Positions 55,740 through 64,000 of a stretch of 64,000 nt of DNA are shown piece after piece (position 1 is the stretch's first letter; every line of letters begins with the position of its first letter). The notes under the pieces are model-generated. The model did not search any database. It had not been told where the DNA came from and saw only the letters and a list, made by a program, of their open reading frames with translations. This DNA is from Diogma glabrata (lineage: Eukaryota; Arthropoda; Insecta; Diptera; Cylindrotomidae). A program made the translations under genes and the position numbers. Where the stretch lies: positions 191,696,097-191,760,096 of the forward strand of contig OY856188.1 of NCBI GenBank assembly GCA_963693315.1, written 5' to 3'.

Positions 55740-56660
55740 CCAAATTCTTTCATTTATATTTAATACAGAGACTGTCCCATTGTGCCCAATATGCCTTCAA
55801 TGTTTGACTTTTATCGACAATTTCACCCCATGTTGGTTTCCTTCCGTTTTTTTGAATTATTGGAGCCAAACCAGGATCTTCTAGTTGCTCTTTCCTTACT
55901 ATTTCAGTCTTCAGTAGGAAGCACTTGCAGACACCTGACATTAATAATGTTATCCTTACTCTCCGACCGATTACGGTGTTTGCATTCCACCTGGCATGGC
56001 GTTCTTGATAATACACCAGCATTTCCATGTGCACTTACCCTCCGATGTTCAATGTCGAAATCATAAGCCTGTAATTGTTCGATCCATCGTGCTACTTGTC
56101 TCTCTTGGTTTTTTAATTGTAGTAGCCACCTCAAAGCTCCATGATCAGTTTTCAAATGACATTTTTGACCGTAAAAATATTTGTAAAATGTTTTACACAT
56201 TCCACAATAGCCAGCAATTCTTTACGGGTTACACAATAATTCCTTTATGCCTTGGACAGTATCTTCGAGTAATAAGCTATTACTTTCTCTTGCCCATCAA
56301 TTTCTTGAGATAACACTCCTCCTATACTATCATTGCTGGCATCAGTGTCTAATATGAATTTAAAATTTGGTATAGGGTAAGCCAGAGCTGGTACAGTGCA
56401 CATTCTTCTTCGATGTTCCACAAAGACATCTTCTTGCTTTTCAGTCCATACAAATGCTTTATCCTTCCTCGTGAGCTCATCCGGACTCTTAGCAACATTG
56501 GCAAATCGTGGTACAAAGAGTCGGCAGTAAGTGAACAATCCTAGAAAACTGCAAAGCTCAAATAAATTCTTCGGTCTTGACCATTCTTTTACTGCTGTGA
56601 TCTTATCAGCATCTGTGTGTATTCCCTTTGTTGTTACTTTGTGCTCCAAGTATTTTACTT
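55740..56660 (-). pseudogene. gypsy RNase H and connection region
   Basis: 56245-56649: TKGIHTDADKITAVKEWSRP (RT connection), FILDTDASNDSIGGVLSQ with the first RNase H aspartate, VIAYYSKILSKA. 55904-56200: KCHLKTDHGALRWLLQLKNQ with the TDH motif, then RWIEQLQAYDFDIEHR. A frame break lies between them. It would degrade RNA of the RNA-DNA hybrid. Confidence 0.9.
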
Positions 56661-57505
56661 CCTCTCTGAATAGTGTACATTTCTATGGATTCAATTTTAA
56701 CCCTGTTGCTTGGATTCGCTCGAAGACTTCTTCTAAATTCTTCAAATGATCGTCGAGATTCTTACCCATTACAATGATGTCGTCCAAGTACACAAGGCAT
56801 GTTCTCCAATGTAATCCTTTCAGCACACGTTCCAGTAAACGTTTAAATGTTGCGGGAGCACTACACAGCCCGAATGACATAACATTAAACTGCCATAACC
56901 CACTACCCACACTAAACGCTGTCTTTTCTCGATCCTTTTCCTGGACTTCTACCTGCCAATAGCCTCTTTACAATTCTAATATTGAGATCAATTTGGCCCC
57001 TGAAAATGTGTCCAGGTGGTATCATCAACTCAAGCTATCTTTCTTTGTTACTGCATTCAATTTCCTGTAGTCAACGCAGAATTTCATAGTTCCATCTTTC
57101 TTCCCGACTAAAACCACAGGTGAACTCCATGGACTATCTGAGTACTCATTAACACCAGCCATTTTAATAACCATTCTATCAGCTTCTTCCCGTTTTGCTA
57201 ATGGTAATCTTCTTGGTGCTTGGCGAATCGGCATCTCTGCTCCCGTGTCAATTTTTTGTTTCCCCATATTAGTTATTCCGTTGTCTGTTGATGTGCTGCA
57301 GAAAATGAACGAATAACGTTCGAGCAACTGCTGTGCTTCCTTCTTTTGTAAGCTCTGTTTTCCACTTCTGTAGTAGATTTTGTATTCCTTTCTTCTGCGT
57401 TTTCTTTCGACAGCACACCTGTTGTTCACATTTCACAACGGTTGTTACTTCTTCACATTTGCCGACGATTTTTCCTTTCTTGATAGTTTTAGTTTTTTCT
57501 GACAT
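56660..57505 (-). pseudogene. gypsy reverse transcriptase
   Basis: 57025-57429: [59 protein letters not shown], the N-terminal RT motifs. Then 56683-56910: FNVMSFGLCSAPATFKRL and TCLVYLDDIIVMG with the YLDD catalytic motif at about 56773-56785. The block between, with motif A, is frameshifted. Upstream 57430-57505 shows only basic linker. Confidence 0.92.
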
Positions 57506-57563
57506 ATTTAGTGTATTTTCATCAGCATTCTTAAGTTTTCATCTGGTATAACTAATGTTTTCC

Positions 57564-58010
57564 CTATAATGATATCTTGATGTTGTAGACCATTTTAATT
57601 TGCCAATCCACAACCCACGACCTTGGTGGCCCGAAATCTCCCTCAAATCTTCCCGAGACGATTGTTTCAGTATTAGGTGGCAGCTTTTCGCGATTTTTCA
57701 ATATTATTCGCCTCACAGTTGTTTTTGCATCATTAATCGTAAGAGCCAACTCCACGTTACCATACATGAGTACTCCATTTCCAGCGTCTATTACAAATCC
57801 ATTCCATCAACGATTTCTGCCACTAGAACTTCATGCTGCAAGTACGTATTCCCTATTTTTAATATCAGCACTTTTGCTTCCCCCGATAGTTGTACTTCCC
57901 CTGTTGCTTTCTGCATTCGACGTTTTTCTGCTAGTTGTAATTCCCCTTTTATTAAATCTGTACGGACTATTGTGCGAGCTGCTCCAGTATCTAGTCACTA
58001 GTGTAATATT
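57564..58010 (-). pseudogene. gypsy protease
   Basis: The minus strand reads DTGAARTIVRTDLI near 57960-58000, the aspartic protease active-site loop, then ILKIGNTYLQHEVLVAEIVD and GNGVLMYGNVELAL (flap and second psi loop region), IILKNREKLPPNTETIVSGR. The frame is open from about 57767 to 57564 and in pieces upstream. Confidence 0.82.
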
Positions 58011-58207
58011 AGTGTAGTGTAATGGTAGTTGTCATCAATTTCAGCTCCAACCGTTAGACTGTCACCATTCCTTGCGATTTTTTGAATAGGAATGGAGATT
58101 ATGGGGCGTTCGTTTGTGGGAGCCAGCTTACGCTCCTTAAAGCTGACTCGTTTTAGTTTAACTGTTTCGAAACTATTTGATCATCCCCTCTGGCTTGAGC
58201 CTCTTCT

Positions 58208-58470
58208 TCAGATGATCTCCGTCTCATTGGTGATGTTGATCTTCCTTGTTTTCGTCTGACCTCTACATTTTCGAGATATGTGACCAAGCTTGTCACATAC
58301 CCAACATTTTATTCTACTATTGAAATCTCGGGATCTCCTCCTAAGACTATCCTCATCCTCCACCACACGGCGTACTTTGATTGTTGGTTTGACAATTGCT
58401 TGTGCTGTTTCACTAGTCAACGCACAAGCTATTTTTTCAGTAAATGTAGCTTTAGCTGGCATCATAGCTG
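58208..58470 (-). pseudogene. gag: gypsy Gag nucleocapsid with CCHC knuckle
   Basis: 85-codon frame with CWVCDKLGHISRKC, a standard retroviral-type zinc knuckle for packaging RNA, followed by RGQTKTRK. Upstream alanine-rich and arginine-rich region. Confidence 0.85.
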
Positions 58471-59300
58471 ACTTTCGCGTCTCTGGATCTCTTACGCGGT
58501 CGATGCGATGAACGCATCTATCTTCGATCTATCCATATAGTTTGGCGATATATTTCCATGTGCCATATGTACAAGACGTACGATCGCAGACGAAAACTCT
58601 TGCAGACTTTCTCCAATTCGCTGGTAAGCGACCCTTCAACTCAATTCTGTATATCTACCGCTTGTGGTCACTACCATACTTGCGATCCAATGTCTTCATA
58701 ATTTCATTATGGCTCCGTCGATCTTATTCAGGAACTCCTTGTATTGTTCTTCATCCTTCAGACTATTAAAGCTGCCACACGAATCACGATGCGTTTCATT
58801 CCAGTTATTTTGATCAGCTGCTGTTTCGTATTGAAAATGATGATGTTCCGCCATATGGTGGAGGTTTAAGCTTCATTCCTTGTATTTGTTGAACCGTGTG
58901 AATTGTTTTGCCATTATTTTCTACATCTTGATGCCATTTTTCAAAATTCACAACCAATGACTGTACTTTCTGGTTTTTGTCGAGGACTTTCTGCTCAAAA
59001 TGCTTTACTTCTTGTTGAACTTTGTCGATTTCTCCATGCAATGTGTTTGACATTTGAAGAATCTTTTCTTCCATTAATTGCTCTATTTCTTCTCGGTTTG
59101 TTGCCAATTGTTTATCGATGTTTGCACACTTTTGATTGATGGTTATAAACTGCTGTTTTATTTCTTCTCGACTTATGCAGCTAATTGTTAATCGATGTAC
59201 TTTTTCATTTCATTTTCCATTTCATTGCTCATTGCTTTGCCTTAACGTTTGATCTTATGTTGAAACTTACTTGCTCCATCACAGATATTAACTGTGCAAA
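58471..59300 (-). pseudogene. gag: gypsy Gag N-terminal coiled coil and capsid part
   Basis: 58814-59107 shows REEIEQLMEEKILQMSNTLH and VQQEVKHFEQKVLDKNQKVQ, heptad-rich coiled coil, then GMKLKPPPYGGTSSF, the usual start of gypsy capsid. The capsid itself (58500-58800) is broken. Related coiled-coil residues extend to about 59300 in other frames. True start not determinable. Confidence 0.7.
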
Positions 59301-59417
59301 GTCGTTGTTTGCTGGTACTATACTTTCCTCGTTGCTTCAACAGCAAGATCTTTTATATGTTGTTGGTTTTTAATATAATAATTTGTAAATAACTTCGCTT
59401 CCATTTACCAATATCGT

Positions 59418-59585
59418 AGAAAAAATTGTATTCCCTACTCAAGATAAAAACGTTTTTCGTTAGTGAACTTGTAAATAATAACTTGACACTAAATTACCGA
59501 CACTAGCGTATCTCTGGAACATATGTCCATTCACGAAAAAACGGTATTTTCATCTCCTGTAGCAAAATATCCTATTTTCTACTAC
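59418..59585. repeat. R3-like fold-back
   Basis: GTAGAAAAAATTGTATTCCC and CAAGATAAAAACGTTTTTCG on the left pair with CGAAAAAACGGTATTTTCAT and TTTTCTACTAC on the right, as in R3, but with a different loop (TAATAACTTGACACTAAATT). Confidence 0.6.
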
Positions 59586-61793
59586 CCAACTTAAAAATTC
59601 TACTTTCGATGTTTGTTTATTCCATCGAAAATTTCTTTTTCATCACGATAAAAAAACCTATACAAATTACTTTCGTACCTAGTGACGAAAGTAATTTTTT
59701 AAAAGCCATCTATTTTCTAATTTCTTAACTAGAATAAACCATCATAGAACACCCGTTAAGAGAGTCAATTGATTGAATGAAATAATTTTGTTAGTGTTAA
59801 TTTATCTCTCTTGAGAAGATGACGTTAATTTATTTTTGAATTATTTACGGACAATTTACATTAAAAATGTAAAAATAATAATAGTTAACTGTAAATAATA
59901 TTCATATGCTCTTTTTAAATAGATGGTAACAAACAGTTGGAGTTAAGATATTTTTAAAAAAATTATTTCACCTTTTTATTTAAGAAAAACGAAAAAAAAT
60001 ATTTATTTTCATAAAATAATTTACGTTGTTTTAACTTTTAAAATATATCAGGAATTTACGTAACGTCATCCCCATACAAAAACCACATCAAAACTGTTGT
60101 TTTTATTTTAGAAATAATAATAAAATTTTTAAATTTGATTTCGTTTATTACAAAACCGTCTTTAGTTATAAGCCTACTAGACGCGAAATGCAAAAAAAAT
60201 AAACCTTTAAAGATGTGTTATTTAATGATTTTAGGGACTTTATAGACCAAATAGAATAAAAATATAGAATTTTGTAGTGTACATAGAATAAAAATATGTA
60301 TATGTATAAGGTTGACGATTTTTTTGTACGAAAAGACAATCAGGCTTGTAACTAAAGACGGTTTTGTTTATGACATAGAAATTGGATAATTTATTCATAT
60401 TAATTCATCTATATTTTAATAGCAGAAATATAAATATAAATATAAAGATTTTAATTTGATGTTTGTATGTTTTAAAATTTGAATTGAATGTAATTATATA
60501 TGAAAATGTTTAATATAATTAATAATAATTTTTAATAAAAACTAGTAAAAAAAGTACAGCCGTAAATCATATTTTGAATCTCGCGACCATTACCAACCTC
60601 GGCTATCGCCTCGGCTGATAAACTGACCTCTCGCTTCAAAATATGTTGTTTTCGGCATCGTTGAAGAATATACTAGTATTTATACAAATTTAAATGTTTT
60701 TTACTTTTTGGACGTAATTATGACATTAATAAATCATATTTATAAATTTTTGATGTATTATAATTTCATATTTATAAAAAATTTAAACGTTTGCCGAAAA
60801 AATAGTGTATTTAATTCGTAGCTAAAGTGACTTTTTGTGTATCGTTTATAATTGTCGACCTCCCTATGGTAGGCTGTCAAACTATAGACTCAACACACAA
60901 ATAGCACTTTAGCTCCAAAATAAAAAATATACTTTTTTCTCCAACCGGACTAAAAATTGGACTTTATGTTTGGATATATTTTACAAAAACTATGTCATTT
61001 GTGTAGTGCTTCTAGTTGTCATGGTAGCAGTCCCAAAAACTAGCATTTTTTGTCCTAGGACAGAAAAAATAAACAAATTTATATTTCTATGCAAAACAAA
61101 AATCAAAGTTTGAATAAGAAATTTATTATTATTTAACAAAAAATTGAAATAGTTGTTTGAATTTATTTAGAGATGTAAATTAAATATAATTTAAATGTTA
61201 AGTATTTTCAAATTTTATTAAATAATTGATTAAATAACGGCTAGAGAAGAAATTTAATGTTTTGCTCGGACTAAGAATGGATTTTGGAACTCGAAAAATT
61301 GCGGTACTCCGATATCGCGTCGCACTGCAACCTTTTTACTCGTCCCAAAATCAGTGAAACAAATAACTATTTTTACGTAATATAAACTTTTTTTCGTATG
61401 ACATAATTTCCAGTGTTGCCCGTCGGTGGTGCAACTAGTAATTAAGTCTTACAGATTGATTTAATTTAATCTAGAGATGGTCCGAATTGAAATTTTATTT
61501 CTAACAATAATTATTTTCAAAGCCAACTAATACAAATTTTAATCAATACTGTACTACCATTTTAACTACTATTTCGTACTGAAAGACAAAATTTCCCCGT
61601 AGTATTTAATCTAGTTGGTTCAAATTAAAATTGTATTTCTATCAATAAAAATTTTCAAAGCCTACTAAATAAAATTTTAATCAAAATCGTGCTACAAAAA
61701 GTAATCAGTACGCAATTTTGACCGTTTGACATAATTTCCCGTGAAACCCGTTATGTTTCGATTAGAAATTTTGCCATTTTACGGATATCGCCA
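59586..61793. other. Unassigned AT-rich region
   Basis: No coding signal. Includes an imperfect hairpin at 60566-60650 (CATATTTTGAA and TTCAAAATATG arms enclosing CCTCGGCTATCGCCTCGG), and an imperfect tandem duplication of about 138 bp (61473-61595 and 61611-61735; shared TTTCAAAGCC and AATTTTAATCAA). Confidence 0.45.
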
Positions 61794-61926
61794 GTGCCAC
61801 GGATGACACCCGTGCCAAGGGTATCACCTGTGCCACACCCATGTGGTTCCCCGTGTAACTACCCGTGCGAAACCCGTGTGACACCCGTACAACACCCGTG
61901 TGACACCCGTGTGACACCCGTGTGGT
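61794..61926. repeat. GC-rich minisatellite, ACACCCGTGTG unit
   Basis: About a dozen 10-11-bp units built on ACCCGTGTGAC; the right-hand units (61873-61926) are the most regular, those on the left (GCCACGGATG, GCCAAGGGTA) decayed. It stands out from AT-rich surroundings. CACCCGTG is also partly palindromic. Confidence 0.85.
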
Positions 61927-62383
61927 GCAAATAGTGCCCTCTTTTCTATTTTGGGTGACAAAAGAGGCTTTTGATATTTTCTGAAGTCAATTTTATTTTT
62001 ATTAAGTTTATTTTTACAGAAAGGAATCATTTTACCTAGATTAATTTGTTCAAATATTTCGATAAAATTTTAATTGTTATAAAGCCTTAATAATTAATTT
62101 TAAATTTAAGTTAATTATTTTATACTCGTTACTGACACTTCGGCTCAATCAAATTCTACGGCATACTTTAGGAAATATTTATTTTTCAAAACACAATTTA
62201 AGGCGTAGAAATTAAAAGTTTTAATAGGTTTAAGCACCATCGATTTTATAATTAATCTGCATAACTGTCAATTATGGTAGCCATCAATTTTGGGTCTTTC
62301 ATTCCTAAACCAGTGTAATAAAATAAAACTTACTGCTAAAAAAAATTAAATCTTGATTGATATGCATTAGAAACAAGACTCAC
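61927..62383. other. Unassigned AT-rich stretch (possible intron)
   Basis: If the exon at 62384-62488 is real this lies in the downstream intron of a minus-strand gene. Nothing else recognised. Confidence 0.3.
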
Positions 62384-62488
62384 ATGCGAAATATCGAAGC
62401 AATTCTCGGACGGAAGGTAGGTGATGCAGGTGGTTTAACACCATCCTCAAATTGAACATGTACACCCAGTCGAGTCAATTCTAGAAAT
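62384..62488 (-). CDS. Candidate internal exon of an unidentified host gene
   Basis: On the minus strand, a pyrimidine-rich tract ending TTTTCTTTTCTAG precedes 105 nt, followed by the strong donor GTGAGT (62383-62378). Only one frame is open through the whole segment; it starts with the third base of a codon and leaves two bases at the end, so the exon is phase-symmetric. The peptide includes FLELTRLGVHVQFEDGVKPP and ASPTFRPRIASIFR. GC and codon use look less AT-biased than the flanks. I do not recognise the protein. No partner exon is visible within the window. Confidence 0.5.
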
Positions 62489-63943
62489 CTAGAAAAGAAA
62501 ATATTTGTTTTGGTGTTTTTTTTAGAATTTTTTATTAGTTTTCTTTGTGAACAACAACAGCAAACGGTTTTTGATTTCTATTAGTGTACATGCTCGGTAT
62601 AGTGCAATATTTTATTAGGCAGTTAAACCACAAAACAACATACAATAAAGACAACAACATCAAACAAAAAAATAATCAAAAACAACAACAAAAATATATA
62701 GGTAAATAATTCGTGGTGTACTTTTAAAACTGCATCATTCATAGTGCTGCATGCTACAATATTAATAAAATAGAAAGTTGGTATATTATCAGGGGTCACG
62801 CAATAAATTTAATATAATCATAACAAAAAATTAATGTTTTATTATAATCAACTTATCCTTGTAACATTACATAAAAAAATTTTTGTAGAACGATCGTGTT
62901 TTGTAACACAAGAAACATAAAGCGTATTTTATTTTCCACATTACACTAACAATTTCATGTATGCAAATCCAAATCTGACAAAATAGTTGGTTTTGAAAAG
63001 TCAGAATTGTATTTTAGTTCGCGTACTCAACACGTAATTTGCTACCCATCATTTCATATTTCTAAAAGTAGAAACAATTTCAAAATTTTGAAGTTTGGCT
63101 ATTTGACTTTAGAATTTATGTATTAATAAAAATGTAAATATAATAAGAATAATTCGTCGCTTTAATAATGAAATAACGTATGCCATATATACGTTGTTAT
63201 TATATAATGAGTGCGCTGCATTCCCCATAAGGATGTCTGGCATTTTAACATTTTCCAATTTTTTTATAACTGGGGGTGAAAATTAATATATTGTTAATTA
63301 ACGTACATGCAAAATTGAATTTGGTTAAATATTGAAACAGCGTAAATGCATGTACGATATTTCAATTCCTACAGAATAATAACTTGGGTAAAATCAGTGT
63401 CGTATACTTTACATATATTACGATCGCCACACGAAATGGTAAATCTAAAATATTGTATAAGCATCATTCATTACTACATGATATGCTGGTTCATATAAAT
63501 AAAAAATTGTAAGAATATTATGCGTTAGTTCAATAATAATTAGTTTTAGACTTAATCGTACTTCCATGCAAAATGAAATAATGTATATGAAATATGAAAT
63601 AACGTATAAGGTACCTGATTGACTTTTCACCTCTTTTTAGGTAGAAAAGCCAGCAGGTACCACTGTGAAATTTTAATATGCTGTGGAGAAATTAGTCAAG
63701 ATTAATTCGTAGCAATTTTTTTTCCAATATCTTTATTCATTCAATAGTGCTGCCGAGTTTACGAAAATCAGAAAATCGAAAAATCTTTAAACCCAATTAT
63801 CTCGAAACTACACTTTTGCGAATACGTTGTTTCATTATTAAAGCGACGAATTAGTATAAGTAATTTAAATATATATTAACACGCACACCTATCAAATTGT
63901 AACGATAATAAAAAATTAAATAAAAAAGTTTGCTGATTTTTAT
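62489..63943. other. Unassigned AT-rich region (possible intron)
   Basis: Contains CAACAA-type simple sequence (62640-62695) and an imperfect hairpin at 63610-63662 (GGTACCTG against CAGGTACC). No further exon could be supported. Confidence 0.35.
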
Positions 63944-64000
63944 ATTACTTCGGTCTGAAAGACCTTAGTATTACATTTATGAGCCAAAAGTGAAATTCTT
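63944..64000 (+). mobile_element. R2 element, 5' end, cut by window edge
   Basis: ATTACTTCGGTCTGAAAGAC through AAAAGTGAAATTCTT, the first 57 bp of R2. Confidence 0.85.

Larger units (their letters stand above)
54560..59340 (-). mobile_element. Ty3/gypsy LTR retrotransposon, internal region only, decayed
   Basis: Minus-strand order gag coiled coil, zinc knuckle, protease, RT, RNase H, integrase: the gypsy order (integrase last). Every domain is split by frameshifts or stops. I could not find LTRs or a primer-binding site on either side; the right side (59418) is occupied by R3-like sequence. Confidence 0.9.

Noticed and set aside
61794..61926. CRISPR-like array
   Set aside because: The units are contiguous 10-11-bp repeats without spacers, and the genome is eukaryotic.
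61824..62030. 68-codon minus-strand frame with CHTGVTRVLYGCHTG repeats
   Set aside because: Product of the minisatellite.
63610..63662. Micro-exon between CTCTTTTTAG and GTACC
   Set aside because: The 16-base segment lies within a GGTACCTG/CAGGTACC hairpin and has no coding support.

Overview
The window is AT-rich, transposon-packed eukaryotic DNA, most likely from an insect. The evidence is a copia element with the Drosophila-copia type initiator-tRNA primer site, DUF4371-type hAT elements with CAGTGGCG termini, APE-type non-LTR retrotransposons, a Helitron and many fold-back MITEs. Diptera is a guess from overall style; nothing fixes the species. No intact host gene is visible. One 105-nt candidate host exon (62384-62488, minus strand) and one unidentified coding remnant, split by a hAT insertion, are the only likely non-transposon coding traces.

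Layout, left to right. 1-1224: 3' part of repeat family R1. 1427-5586: copia element on the minus strand with its 5' LTR and primer site, truncated inside the reverse transcriptase and broken by two later insertions. 5866-12321: a coding remnant split by a 5.8-kb hAT element (6186-12009, perfect 8-bp target duplication), itself split by a head-to-head pair of 1610-bp R2 repeats. 13256-19640: an R3 MITE, three more R2 pieces and the 5' end of a non-LTR element. 19838-22655: long palindrome R6 holding a full R1 copy. 24276-25250: Helitron ends. 25845-31330: degenerate non-LTR element whose last codons are displaced by a palindromic insertion (R5) that contains another full R1. 31826-34410: R4 repeats, an R1 5' end, a Helitron 3' end and a tRNA-like SINE head. 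35955-40549: a TA microsatellite and a second, internally deleted hAT. 40830-47357: a palindrome, a non-LTR element with an unbroken 876-codon frame, two fold-back MITEs in TA repeats, a 206-bp TA tract and a diverged R1 with a nested R3. 47436-51904: a Helitron with both ends, frameshifted and with a damaged HUH motif. 54560-59340: decayed Ty3/gypsy element on the minus strand. 59345-64000: mostly unassigned AT-rich DNA with a GC-rich minisatellite, the candidate exon, and an R2 copy running off the end.

The most interesting signal is that families R1 and R2, which code for nothing convincing, share one architecture: a 5' hairpin whose arm is repeated inverted near the 3' end, internal tandem repeats, a GC-containing hairpin close to the 3' end, and a T run directly after it. 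This matches non-autonomous Helentron-type rolling-circle elements (the DINE-1/HINE class). For R1 the window even holds the sequence of the unoccupied target site. R1 copies are almost identical apart from an internal TA tract, so the family was active recently.

Nesting gives a relative history: R2 pair inside hAT-1 inside a coding remnant; R1 inside R5 inside a non-LTR element; R1 inside R6; R2 inside R2; R3 inside R1; R4 inside copia. Family names R1-R6 are labels used only in this annotation.
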